Origin: Anastrepha obliqua
Taxonomy: Eukaryota; Arthropoda; Insecta; Diptera; Tephritidae
Length of the DNA stretch: 64,000 nucleotides
Direction of reading: 5' to 3'
Assembly: GCF_027943255.1 (NCBI RefSeq)
Contig: NC_072897.1
Span: forward strand, 22,258,044-22,322,043
This document shows positions 31,605-42,719 of the stretch, in pieces. The first letter of the stretch is position 1. Each line of letters starts with the position of its first letter. The notes below the pieces were generated by a model. It was not told where the DNA came from, ran no database searches, and saw nothing but the letters and a program-made list of their open reading frames with translations. Both the position numbers and the translations under genes were made by a program.

Positions 31605-32037
31605 ATATAAGATTTTTTTCAGTTTGTGTCCTAAAAATCCAAATATCTTACGGAACCCTATTTTTTTCCAAAATAAAATGTAATCCATGTTACTCGTGGA
31701 TAATGTAGTTTTCGAATGGTGAAAGAATTTTTAAAATCGGTCCAGTAGTTTTTGAGCCTATTCGTTACAAACAAACAAACAAACAAACAAAGTTTTCCTC
31801 TTTATAATATTAGTATAGATATAAGATTTTTTTCAGTTTGTGTCCTAAAAATCCAAATATCTTACGGAACCCTATTTTTTTCCAAAATAAAATGTAATCC
31901 ATGTTACTCGTGGATAATGTAGTTTTCGAATGGTGAAAGAATTTTTAAAATCGGTCCAGTAGTTTTTGAGCCTATTCGTTACAAACAAACAAACAAACAA
32001 ACAAACAAAGTTTTCCTCTTTATAATATGAGTATAGA
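31605..32037 (-). repeat. Tandem duplication of the Helitron 5' terminus (two ~218 bp copies)
   Basis: The sequence from the 5' TC through the (GTTT)n tract to AAAAATCTTATAT occurs twice, with 5' ends at 31819 and 32037. Both copies begin after an A. Confidence 0.88.
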
Positions 32038-32094
32038 TTTAGTTTAAAGGTCGATGTTTGTAATTTTACCGTCCCCGCCTCTATTGTCATTATT

Positions 32095-32530
32095 GGCTCG
32101 TTAGTTTAGTCGAATATATGAACCTGTCCGTAGCAGAGGTTGATGAGAACGTTTATTTCCTAGCCTTTTGTTGATACTTGAATAAATTATCTGTCCTTCG
32201 AAAAATGTTTTGAATGCTTTCCTTTTTTGATTATGATACTTTAAATCTTTCTCTTGTTTGTCTGCTAAGTTGTTTATGTTTTCTAACCTGTCCTGTTTTA
32301 ATTGTGTAGGGTCAGTCGTTACTGTCCTTCCAAAGAAAATTTCTACAGGTCTTCTTCTTATTGTTGAATGAATGGAATAATTGTATTTAAAGATAGATCT
32401 ATTAAGCAGATCATTAAATGAATCACGAATTTTTTCTGCCTAAACGCAGCGAATAATTTCTGATAAAGTCGAGTGAAAGCGCTCTACCTGTCCGTTCACT
32501 GAGCTCTAAATATTTCGATGTTGTATTGAT
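32095..32530 (-). pseudogene. Integrase C-terminal remnant of the provirus
   Basis: Minus-strand reading gives NGQVERFHSTLSEIIR, a stop, then SIHSTIRRRPVEIFFGRTVT and YHNQKRKAFKTFFEGQIIY. This is the last part of the gypsy integrase core with the third catalytic Glu, plus the C-terminal domain. The upstream pol (protease, reverse transcriptase, RNase H, zinc-binding region) is absent. A SINE marks the junction. Confidence 0.8.
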
Positions 32531-32533
32531 CCT

Positions 32534-32866
32534 GCGGCCGCCGTAGCCGAATGGGTTGGTGCGTGATTACCATTCGGAATTCACAGAGAGAATGTTGGTT
32601 CGAATCTCGGTGAGACCAAAATTAATAAAAACATTTTTCTAATAGCGGTCGCCCCTCGGCAGGCAATGGCAAACCTCCGAGCGTGTTTATGCCATGAAAA
32701 AGCTCCTCATAAAAATATCTGCCGTTCGGGGTCGGCTTGAAACTGTAGGTCCCTCCATTTGTGGAAAAACATCAGGACGCACACCACAAATAGGAGGAGG
32801 ACCTCGGCCAAACACCCAAAAAAGGGTGTACGCGCCAATTATATATATATTATACGGTGACTCTGA
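32534..32866 (+). mobile_element. tRNA-derived SINE
   Basis: Pol III boxes are clear: A box TAGCCGAATGG (32544-32554) and B box GGTTCGAATCT (32597-32607), about 43 bp apart as in tRNA genes. A tRNA-unrelated body and a (TA)n tail follow. The body includes GCGGTCGCCCCTCGGCAGGC and GGTGTACGCGCCAATTATAT, which I associate with an abundant tephritid repeat. Not a functional tRNA: no cloverleaf acceptor stem is apparent. Confidence 0.82.
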
Positions 32867-33540
32867 TTGGGGGGTATTATACGACTCCAACGCGGTGCCC
32901 GCGTTTCCAACAATCTTGTTACGCACGAGAGCGTCGTATAGTGTTAATATGCGTTCGACACTTTTTTTCCATGAAGCAAACTTTTTGGGGTCCGCCTGAA
33001 AACTCCCTAAGACATCTGATAACATCTGGAACCTTATCCAGATCACCTAGATTTGCTCTGTGGATATCATCGAGGCCCTGATCTACGAAAAGGTTTGCCC
33101 TTGGATTTATTAATGTTGGTTCTATAGACGCACATTCTGCAATGCACTGCCTGCGAACCGCCTGACTAATAGCAATTTCCATCTCTGGACTTAAAGTTTG
33201 TGCTTGTGGATTATGGTTTGGGTTGGGAGGCTGGTTATTGTTGATGACTGGAGGACGTATCACGTTATTTGGATTCATGATGTTTAAAAAAACTTTTTAA
33301 TAATTCAGGCCCTGATCTACGAAAAGGTTTGCCCTTGGATTTATTAATGTTGGTTCTATAGACGCACATTCTGCAATGCACAGCCTGCGAACCGCCTGAC
33401 TAATAGCAATTTCCATCTCTGGACTTAAAGTTTGTGCTTGTGGATTATGGTTTGGGTTGGGAGGCTGGTTATTGTTGATGACTGGAGGACGTATCACGTT
33501 ATTTGGATTCATGATGTTTAAAAAAACTTTTTAATAATTC
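32867..33540 (-). pseudogene. Gag N-terminal remnant with tandem duplication
   Basis: Starts MNPNNVIRPPVINNNQPPN (33512 and again at 33278) and continues EMEIAISQAVRRQCIAECAS, then DLDKVPDVIRCLREFSG. After a frame change it reads FASWKKSVERILTLYD. The latter two are typical of errantivirus Gag. Only about the first third of Gag is present. The first 78 codons occur twice. Confidence 0.75.
33073..33540 (-). repeat. Tandem 234 bp duplication at the gag start
   Basis: Units 33073-33306 and 33307-33540 are almost identical, differing at one or two bases (for example CTGCCTGCGAACC versus CAGCCTGCGAACC). The unit length is 78 codons. Confidence 0.9.
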
Positions 33541-34159
33541 AATCAGATGCAAAAAATTTTTTTATCAAATTCAAAAGAAAGTTTTTGTTAGCACAGAATT
33601 TTCCTACTGGGTATTTCTAGAATTTTACTCTCACTTTTCTTAAGTTTATCAATCTTAACTAATAAAAATATTTAACTAAATAATAGTATCTAACCAATAT
33701 TTTACAACGATACACTCACAACAGTAGCATAAACTTCATTGCTGTTAACTTTTGTGGCCGTTCTGCAGTTGAGGCACTGTTGCCGATGTTAAATTCCTCT
33801 ACCGCTTTTACGTTTGCGTGCACTGTTGATGTAAATGAAATCCAGCTACCACTTTGTAGAAAATTTTGAATTCTGCTGCCGCTTTTACAATTGTTGGCAC
33901 TGTGTTGTTGTGGAACATTTAAGGTCTGTTGCTGTTTAAAGTAATTTTAAGTTGTCTGTCGCTGGCTTTATAATTTATTTATGTGTCTTCGACTTTCCTT
34001 TGGTTTTATTAATTTCGTTTAGAATGTCTTATATTACTGCCACTTCGTTATTACAATTTCCAAAAAGTTTTGTTTGGATTTGCCATTGCTTATAACAAAT
34101 TTTAATAAATACACATATTTATTTTTCCGCACCATTTTTTTGCCACATCCTCGTTACCA
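33541..34159 (-). other. Probable provirus leader sequence
   Basis: A/T-rich non-coding sequence upstream of gag on the minus strand. No motif beyond the position supports a function. Confidence 0.4.
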
Positions 34160-34990
34160 ATTTGTTTAACGGTTATTTACAGTATGACTACATCCAGTCT
34201 GTGCGGTTTAAGAACCTTATTAGGTTGTTGAAGTCTAAGCCAGAAAGTTGTTTGAGATTCTCGAACAACGGTCGGCCCAGGGATAACATTCTGTTCTTCC
34301 ATAGAGCAGGGCATACACAGAGGTAATGGAAGATTGTCTCATTTTTCTCCGGTTGTTTACAACTGTGACAGTATGTATTGTGAGGGATACCCATTTTGGG
34401 TGCTTGTTCTCCGATAGACCAAAAGCCAGTTATGACTGCCGTTAGTCTCCAGGCGTTCCGTCGTTTCATGTTTATCAATGTGGACGATTGCTTGAGGTTG
34501 TAGGTGGGCCATAACGTCCTGCTGATTTTGCATTTCGTCTGGTCTCTCCATTTACAATCGGCGATTTGAAGGTATTTTAGGGAAATTGCATTCTTGACTG
34601 CACCTAAGGGTGTGAATACCGGTACTGCAAGAACGTTATTCATGGCAGATCCCCCTCTTGCCTGTTCATCGGATTTTTCATTACCTTCTACGTTCCGGTG
34701 TCCCGGGACCCAAATTAGCCTACAAGCTTCCCCAATCTTCAGTACTTCCGCCTGGAAGACACTGCTGGTATTAGGGAGACGCACAGACTTTTCAATTCTA
34801 AGTCTATGAGAATATATACCAGCTCAAATACCACAATCCATTTTACTGCCGTCTGTATAGACTGTGGTATCGAAGTTGTTTAGAGAGAATCCCTTATTCC
34901 ATTCTTCCTTAGATGGAAAGAGAGTGGCAAAATTCTTGTTGAAAGTTACCATCGGGACGATGTAGTCAGTTCTCACCGAGGTTAATTGAG
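34160..34990 (-). mobile_element. LINE RNase H/C-terminal fragment
   Basis: Minus-strand frames give TVYTDGSKMDCG, PNTSSVFQAEVLKIGEA, RLIWVPGHRNVEGNEKSD and a C-terminal knuckle (CHSCKQPEKNETIFHYLCVC), then RFLNRTDWM. The part holding the SDSQAA acidic residue is deleted between EVLKIGEA and RLIWVPGH. Same family as the LINE at 54318-58771. Boundaries are approximate and no target duplication was found. Confidence 0.75.
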
Positions 34991-35043
34991 TTTATCGCAA
35001 TAATAGACTAGCATAACCATAGCAAATTAAATTATCATCATCA

Positions 35044-35208
35044 TGCATCAAATAGACGTTAAGAAATATAACTTTATTGTTTGAATATGTAAAAAATGAC
35101 GATGAAATAAAAGGCGAAGTTCAGTTCAGTTATACACCAACAGTCCACCAGTGCAGTTTTTTAATTATACAGTCCGCTCGTGAATATGACAAATTACATT
35201 TATGAATA
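35044..35208 (+). repeat. LTR-like direct repeat, left copy
   Basis: Begins TGCATCAAATAGACG and matches 42346-42510 over about 165 bp in the same orientation. About 10 bp inside lies TGGTCCAATCGAACCGG, which has the look of a primer binding site complementary to a tRNA T-arm and 3' end. Confidence 0.6.
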
Positions 35209-35667
35209 TTAAAAATTGGTCCAATCGAACCGGATTTAGACTGTTTTCATCTAAAAACAGACATAAAAGTCGAAAAGTGCGGTTTTCTTTCTTGTTAAAT
35301 AAAGTGTAGCATCAATAAACTGCAAGAGATTTTATGTGTTGTACAAAAAAACAGATAAGTTTTTTCATGTCTGCAACCAAAGCGTTTCTACGCAATTATA
35401 CATATGTATATTCATATAAATAAAATGTACCATTATGTGTAAACTATCGGCAATTCTCATTTGAGTATTAGTATGAATAAGCAATTAACAGACAAAAAGT
35501 GATTGTGAGGAAAGTTATAAAATTCCTACGAATAGTGATTGCTAAAAAATTCAATGAACTGGTGAAATAAAGTTGTTCAAGAAAGGCGACAGATCAATAT
35601 AACGGACGTTCAGTGAAGCAACCAGTGTATATCTATATAACATAAAAGCGCAGCGGAGCGCTCGTAC
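35209..35667 (+). other. Non-coding stretch between LTR-like repeat and B1
   Basis: A/T-rich, with no reading frame of interest. Could be the leader of a short LTR element. Confidence 0.4.
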
Positions 35668-35994
35668 CAGAGAATGTTAATGCAATGAGAAGGTGCAAAT
35701 GTTACTGTGAACTTTTTTTAGTACAATTGAGATTTGAAAGATTTGAAGTAAGGGAATTTAGCACACCGAGTTAATAGACACCTCACTGACTTTTGCCCAC
35801 ACAAAAATTAGAAACACCACACATCTTTCACCTCAACACACAACACATTTCTCACCTCGACATTAAACCAATTAAATTTTTACTATTTTCGTATTTTTGA
35901 AATAATAAGCGAATACGTAAAATTTATTACATAATTTTTTTTTCAATTACATTAAAAAAAAATCGATTTAAAAAAAAAACATTTATAAAAAAAA

Positions 35995-36185
35995 GTTTGC
36001 GCCGGGAATTGAACTCGAGTCTAACATGTGGCGAGGAAAAATAGGCGGTGCGTTTATTTCTTCGACTGCTTATTTTTTACCATTTTGTTACTTTTGAAAT
36101 GATAAGCGGATACATAAAATTTATTACAAATTTTTTTACGATTACATCAAAAAAAAAAATTTGCACCGAGAATTGATGGCGAGTC
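35995..36185 (-). repeat. Two tandem tRNA-like modules, left arm of B1
   Basis: Minus strand: GAGTTCAATTCCCGGCGC at about 36000-36017 followed by a T-run, and a diverged second copy near 36160-36180 also followed by a T-run. Each is preceded by AATAAACGC...TTT/ATCCTC. They look like the B-box half of tRNA genes with Pol III terminators. A boxes are unclear. Confidence 0.5.
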
Positions 36186-36721
36186 ACGTGGGGAGGATAA
36201 ATACGCAGAGCGTTTATTTCTGCGCCTGCGTTGTGAACAAAAGGTTTTGTGCATGAGCGCGACGCGAATAAATTTTAATAAAGTTCTGAAAGTAATTCAT
36301 GAAGTTTTTCATTACACACATATGTACATAAATGAACGTATACTTTATATGTAAATAAATGATGGTATATGATAATATACATAAGTACATAATATGTATG
36401 TACATGTCAATAGGAGGTATTTGCATTCAGAAAAAAAGAACGGTTTAAGATAAATCAACACTTATTTTATATTGTATGTCAATTTATAGTTTATGTATTC
36501 GACAGCATTTACATACATATGTATGTATGTACATTTGTATATGAAAAACAATAATGCACAAGCGCAAGAACATCATATCACATATGCAAGTATGCCCAAA
36601 TAACCTTGACTTATGTATGTACACATGTCACTGCACATCGCATTCTTACAAGAAATCAAATACACATACACAAATACACACAAGTGCAAAAACAATTCTG
36701 CTCTATGTATGTATGTATATA

Positions 36722-38010
36722 CAGGGTTGGCCATATTAAACTGACCCATTGAGTAACCCTATAACTTTTTATTGTAATTTCAGATCAGCTAATGACATAC
36801 CGCGTTGGAAGCGTCAGTCGAAGGATATTTATACCATGAGCTGTACATCAGCTGTACATTCAAAATTCCTTCTCGATTGTAAAAACGCAACGTGCGTGGA
36901 GAAAAAAAAATAAAGTGAAAAGTGCGCCGTCAAAGAACGCAATCAAGCAAATGCACAAAAGATTTTTGTCTTCCGGCACTGTGGCTAATACCCGACGTCC
37001 AAATAAAAAGCGGCCAAGACGATCTAACGAAAATATCGCGGCCGTACGAGCCAGTATCGAGTCATCGCCGCGAAAGTCAGGTAATCGTCGTTCTGCTCAG
37101 TTGGACATCCCTCGGACCACTCTACGACGTATCATTCGTTTGGATTTGGGGATATTCCCGTACAAAATACAACTAAATCAACAACTGTTGCCGGCCGATA
37201 AGCCTCGTCGCTTGGAATATGCCAATTTTGTCGTCCGAATGGCCCAAACTAATGAGGATTTTTGGCATCAAATCATTATGAGTGTTGAGGCCCATTTCTC
37301 CTTGAACGGAACCGTAAATAAGCAAAATTGCCGTTTCTACGCCACTGAAAACCCTCAAATTATTGAAGAGGTACCTCTCCATGACCAAAAAGTTACAGTC
37401 TGGTGTGGCATTTGCGCTGATATGGTCATTGGGCCGTTCTTCTTTGAAAATGGTCAACACCAACCATTGACCGTCAATCAAGAGCGTTATCGGGCCATGA
37501 TAACCGATTTTGTGATGCCGATTGTTCGTGAAAATGGTATGGAGCACTTCTGGTTTCAGCAAGATGGCGCACCACCACACACGGCACGAGCCACCGTCAA
37601 CTTATTGAAGACTTTGTTCCCTGGCCGTTTGATATCAAAAAGCGGCGATTTTGACTGGCCGCCACGATCACCGGATTTGACGCCACCGGACTTTTTTCTT
37701 TGGGGCTATTTGAAATCTAAGGTTTACGTCAACAAGCCAAAGACACTAGGCGCACTTAAGGCCAATATCCGACGGGAAATAGCCGCCATATCGGCCGAGA
37801 CGCTGGCCAAAACTATGGAAAACGCCGAAAAACGGGCACATTACGCTATACGAGCTAAGGGCGACCACTTGCGCGATATCATATTCAAAAAGTGATGTAA
37901 ACGAATCTCCTTGAACTAAATTAAATGTTTTTCACAATGAAACACAAAAAAATGTTTTTTTTTCCATATTTTTTTAATAATCACATGGGTCAGTTTAATA
38001 TGGCCAACCC
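36722..38010 (+). mobile_element. Mariner-type element (DD41D spacing) inside B1
   Basis: Inverted ends CAGGGTTGGCCATATTAAAC and the inverse at about 37987-38010. B2 lacks the element at the corresponding place (near 49845), which gives the empty site. Confidence 0.85.
36915..37895 (+). pseudogene. Tc1/mariner transposase with 326-codon open frame but altered active site
   Basis: The frame has a helix-turn-helix part (PSKNAIKQMHKRFLSSGTV, DIPRTTLRRIIRLDL). Around residue 121 the first catalytic motif is normally DEAHF and here reads VEAHF. The second is FQQDGAPPHTA. The third region is SPDLTPPDFFLWGYL. By hand count there are 41 residues between the second Asp and the Asp of PPDFF, the spacing reported for the DD41D group. 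About 40-50 N-terminal residues appear to be missing. It should be catalytically dead despite being open. Confidence 0.85.
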
Positions 38011-38053
38011 ACTTTATGTCCTAGCATATATACATACATATACGAGTATACCC

Positions 38054-39956
38054 ATGATGGAAAGAATAATGAGATGGCGCCTATCGTGGTCCCGTTACTT
38101 TGCGCTCAGCGAATTTGATAACTAATTACGTGGAGCTAAACTCCAGTATGGCCAGATTACCATTTTCGTAACTTGATTTATCATTTTTTTTTTTTGTTAT
38201 TTTTATTATTTTTTGTCTCGGAGTTTTAGTTCTTTCTTCATGACATTTTTCTAGCTGTTCTAATTAAAATGTAATGCTTATAATTTTGTAAAATATACAT
38301 TTTTTAATAATTATTTAAATAATTCACTCAGTTTTATTTAGCTTTACTTTTTTTTAACATCTGGTGGCATTGCCCGCGAGTGCAGGTGTTGTTGGTGTTC
38401 TTCTGCTTTCGGCAGTCAAATCTCTCTCTCGCTACTGCAGTGTTACCTAGCTTTGGATATAAAAACGCATTAAAATGCCCATTCAAAGAAAATAACACAA
38501 CAAATTTTTATTGAATCACTTAAAGAACTTTGTATGCGTGACAAATTGTCTTTAAAATGTGCTTTTTTTTTAAATAAATGTGTCATGCTTATGTACAATT
38601 TAATTTATGAGGTTTTTTTGTTAGGCGAGACTCTTTTGTTAAGGGAACGACTTTTTTGCTATATTTGAAGTTATGTAACTAGATAAGGTACTCTTTTTGT
38701 AAAAATGTCAGTATGGTTTCTTTAGTATTTTCTCGTATTTTCTTGTTTATTTTTACAATGAATATAACTCTTAATGTCCTATGTCTCACTAAGGATTGAT
38801 GACCGGAAGAAACGATTACACCTCTATGGTTTTAATTCGCAATCAATAAATTCAAAGGCTTTTTAAAATGTGTAAAAAGGTTTTCAATCGTAAGAAGAGT
38901 TGAGAGAGGGGCATTTAATATTTTTGCATAACCTTAAATAGAGCCAAAAATTAAATTTGCACTTTCAAATTATCAAATTTTATAAGAGTAAAAAAATTTT
39001 CATTAGCACTAAAATCTTCTCAGAGATCTGATCACATTGCCCATGATTGCGGTTATTGTTGATGTTTATGAATATTCGTTTCTTCTTTGAAATTTGCGTT
39101 AATAAGAACAAACGGTAACAAGCGTTTTAATGAATATTTACGCAAAAATAAGATAATTCGTGAAAGTGTACTCGTATAAGTTAAAAATAAGAAAACATGA
39201 AATGTGTTGTGAAAAATTCTCAATATGCATATATATTTTTGATAACAAACAATAATATCTATATCTTTAATCATATAAATAACTGCATAAGCTGATCACT
39301 GTTCCATAGATGCAATTCTTAAGCCTACAAAAACGGTTTGTTTGTGATCACAAATATGTGCACGCATAAGTCTATTTGCATACATATGTTTATAATATTT
39401 AATTAAATTTAAGTTAAATGTTTTAAAATGTCTATAGGAATAGTAACTGAGCACCGATCCACGGACTGAGTACACTGCCTCCGCCATCCATCCAGTGGCA
39501 CCATCCGTTCAAGGCACTTCTCCTGCCGCTACTCCATCAGCACTATTAAAATCCACATTCACACATTGTTCAATCTTATCAGCGGCTGTTCAACAATATT
39601 AGACACTATAAAATGTGTAGATCCACGACTTGGTTGAACAATTTAATATGATTTGCAAAATATTTAAGATTTTTCCCACCATTTTTTCAAAATACTAAAT
39701 TTTATAAGAATCAACTAATTTTCATTAGCACTAAAATCTTCTCAGAGTGACCTTTTATAACATTCTTTCTTTAATAATACAGTTTTTTTTAACTTACAGT
39801 TTCGGTAGCTTTAAATTAAACGCAAAAAGAAACAAACACGAAACAAAAAAAGCACTAAATTTATTGCGAAGAGCAAATGGTTGGCAATACTGCACAACTC
39901 AGCAAACGTGACGTCACGTACGCTCTGATGGGCGCAATCTTCTTTCTATCATTCTT
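38054..39956. repeat. Central segment of B1, inverted relative to B2
   Basis: Ends ATGATGGAAAGAATAATGAG and (inverted) ATGATAGAAAGAAGATTGCG form imperfect ~30 bp inverted repeats. The whole segment matches 49866-51047 on the opposite strand. It is longer here because of a 0.7 kb insert at about 39027-39745. Confidence 0.8.
39001..39746. repeat. 0.7 kb insert flanked by a ~50 bp direct duplication
   Basis: The block ending CATTAGCACTAAAATCTTCT occurs at about 39001-39024 and 39721-39744. B2 has it once (near 50075-50110). The interior holds no recognised gene. Confidence 0.7.
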
Positions 39957-40659
39957 GGAGTATACCTACTCTAAACTTCCTACAAAATAATTGTATTCAT
40001 ATGTTACTACATCCATGCACGTTCATACATTCATGCATATATGCGCGAGCACAGCGCTCCCTTCTTGCTTCCGTGTACGTTTGTCTTTCACCAGTCGATA
40101 TTCCTAATATTGTACTTACAAAAACACAATACTTTGATAGACGCAAAAGCAACAGCAAGCGCAACGCGATGGCCGCTTTGCCACCACACATTCTAAAATG
40201 TTCTAGAACACAACAAAAACACATACCTCACATTCGCATGTCGCCCAAAGCTAAAATCTAAGCCTAACGACTACAAAAACAAAATACATTCATAGACGTA
40301 GTCGCAGCGGCCATGATTCTAAACAGCTGAACAATTTAGAACAAAAACAAAAAGTTCATTCATAAGTTCGAACTTATATTTCAATTTCATTCATAAAACG
40401 AGCCGCCCATATGCCAATTTTCGCGACCATTCGAAAATAGTCAATATTGGAATATTTCGCGTGGAATTATTTGCCAATATTTGATAAATCTTGAATTTTT
40501 GTCATGTCGAGTGGCCGCGGCTCCGTATGTATGTATGCACCCTTACATGTATGTAAATATGTCTTCTAACTGTTCGACAGTCGCGAGTTAATGCGACTTA
40601 GATTCCTTGAACAATTCCAGCGAATCACATATTTCTGTCCGCAAAGCCGCATATATGTA

Positions 40660-41035
40660 CCCTATGATCAAAAAGTACCGGGAATGTTTAAATAAAACTT
40701 AACAGGCAAATTTATATTATCTTATTCAAAATATGACCCGTCTGAAGCAATACACATATGGAACGTTTAACCCAGTCCTCCAAACAACCCCGGTAGGCCG
40801 ATTTGTATTCTCTTTGATCAGTGCGATGGCGCGTTGTCATCATGCAAAATCTGAGAATTGTTTGCTCACATATCCAGCGGTTTGCAACATACAGCATCTC
40901 TCAAAGGCTTCAAAACGGATAAATAATATTCTCTATTGCCTGTCTGGCCCGATGGAAGGTACTCATGGTGGACTATGCCTTGGCAATCGAAGGAAACAGT
41001 CAACATCACCTTCCCGGTTCTTTTTGCTCATAGGG
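40660..41035 (-). mobile_element. Deleted mariner (376 bp) shared by B1 and B2
   Basis: Ends CCCTATGATCAAAAAGTACC and its near inverse, flanked by TA. The minus strand reads VMLTVSFDCQGIVHHEYLPS then NREYYLSV, followed by a frame-broken remainder of a mariner transposase with CLEDWVKR near the end. Confidence 0.82.
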
Positions 41036-41089
41036 TATACATATCCCATCTTTTCACTGACAGACAAGAAGACGGTCGCAGTTGTTGTT

Positions 41090-41960
41090 TTTTATATGCA
41101 TACATTTTGCGTTCGTTGAAGGTATATATATGTATGCGTGTATGCGTGTTTGGCTTTCTGGATGCATCCATGGATATTAGAATATTTTCTCATCAATATG
41201 TGTATGTAAGTAGTTCAGATTTAACTGAAGAGATTAAATATAGGAATACATATTAATATGATTGCCTTTATGGCTGTTTTACATATAAATTAATTCAAAA
41301 AAGGTATGAATAATTTTATATAGAAAATAAATTTCTAAATAACAGGTATTAGAAAAACCTGAATACACTATTTTAAATCAATTCTAATTAAACCAAATAT
41401 AAAAAATGGAATAAAAATATCGAACAAAAAACTGTGTACAGGACTTGAACCTGAGTCAAATATGGGACGATGTACTGCATACACGACACGTCTTTCACGA
41501 TTGCGGTAAACTTCAATTACTAATGAAATTTTCTAAATCACTCATTTATTCGATTCGCAGTTTTATATGCACATATTCTGCGTTAGTTGAAAGTTTGAAT
41601 GCGTAATTATTTGCATATGTATCTGTGGATGGGCCTTTGGCTTTCTGGACGGATATTAGAATGATATTTTCTCATCAATATAATTTGGATTTGATGAAAG
41701 AGATTAAAGACATATGTACATATTTTCTGTTTTGATTGATTTATATAAAAATCAGGTCGTATACAGTATGAACTATTTTATACCGAAAAGAAATTTCCAT
41801 TTATGAAATACAAAAGAAACAGTATTTTAAAGAAATTTTAATTAAAATAAACTCAACAATTTTACCAAACTGTCCTGGTTTGAGTTGTAAAAAAGTGTGC
41901 AAGAAAAAAAAATATGACTTGAGGACTTGAACCTGAATTAAATACGTGCCAAAAAACAAA
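41090..41960 (-). repeat. Two tandem ~450 bp units with tRNA-like ends, right arm of B1
   Basis: Units about 41090-41530 and 41565-41965 share TTTGGCTTTCTGGA and TTTTCTCATCAATAT. Each carries, on the minus strand, GGTTCAAGTCC (a perfect Pol III B box) near 41450 and 41930, followed by a T-run or T-rich stretch. Confidence 0.6.
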
Positions 41961-42345
41961 ACGAATAATTCCGCCGACTCTAGCTTCTGCACAACAAATT
42001 ACCTGCCGCGCGGTCTTCTTAATCGCAAATTTATTTGCTTCGATTTCCTTAGTAGTGTGCCGAAAAATCTTATGAACTTCCTCAGTAGTTTGGTAAACGC
42101 AGAAAATATCTGAATTTCTGTCCTAGCGTGGTAAGTAAATATAGAAACCCTCCACTCGCGTCACTCGCGTGGTAAATATCTGCAATTCCCACCTCGTGAG
42201 GAAAGTTGAATTTGAAATTACCTTAGTTTGAATCTACAAATTAGAACTCGAAAAAAGCTCATTTAACATTTGCTCCTTCTCATTGCATTAACATTCTCTG
42301 GTAATACTCAACTAAATTACTAAAATGATTTACTAAATACAACAC

Positions 42346-42510
42346 TGCATCAAATAGACGCTAAGAAATATAACTGTATCTTTCGAATATGTAAAAAATG
42401 GTGATGAAATAAAAGGCGAAGTTCAGTTCAGTTATACACCAACAGTAAACCAGTGCAGTTTTTTAATTATACAGTCCGCTCGTGAATATGACAAATTACA
42501 TTTATGAACA
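42346..42510 (+). repeat. LTR-like direct repeat, right copy
   Basis: Starts TGCATCAAATAGACGCTAAG and ends ATTTATGAACA, so it has TG...CA ends. Matches 35044-35208. No flanking duplication found. Confidence 0.6.
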
Positions 42511-42719
42511 GGTTTAATCAATATCACTCTTAAATTTTTAGCATTTTTTCTTAAAGTCTAACCGGTAGGTGTTAACGCTTCTCTCCTTTTTTCCTTACTG
42601 GTGACTCGGGGAGCCTTTAACTGCGGAAAATGTTTTCCGATCCGGCACAATAACACATACGCGTACACGATATTTTATTTGAATCACTGTTCGCGCAATT
42701 CCCTTTTCTTTTCTTATTA

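Larger units (their letters stand above)
28321..32037 (-). mobile_element. Complete non-autonomous Helitron with long minisatellite
   Basis: Minus-strand 5' end A|TCTATACTCATATTATAAAG at 32037. The 3' end GGGGGCCGGGTTTGCTAG|T at 28321 is the typical arthropod Helitron terminus. The target is A-T inside the env remnant, so the insertion is exact. It encodes no Rep or helicase. The interior is mostly minisatellite (about 28980-31560) plus a LINE fragment. It must have been moved by another element's enzymes. Confidence 0.9.
35668..42300. mobile_element. Composite element B1 (hAT-like ends, invertible-looking centre)
   Basis: Ends CAGAGAATGTTAATGCAATG and its inverse, close to the family A TIR. 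Left arm 35668-38053 and right arm about 40140-42300 match B2 (48734-53166) in order. The centre (38054-39956) matches B2 in reverse. It contains a mariner (36722-38010) absent from B2 and a deleted mariner (40660-41035) shared with B2. Four tRNA-like blocks lie near the ends. No transposase of its own. No clear target duplication. Confidence 0.7.

Noticed and set aside
32544..32607. Possible tRNA gene
   Set aside because: A and B boxes are present, but no acceptor stem is apparent and a SINE body follows.
35668..42300. Target duplication for B1
   Set aside because: The flanking 8-mers GCTCGTAC and GTAATACT do not match; only a loose GTA is shared.
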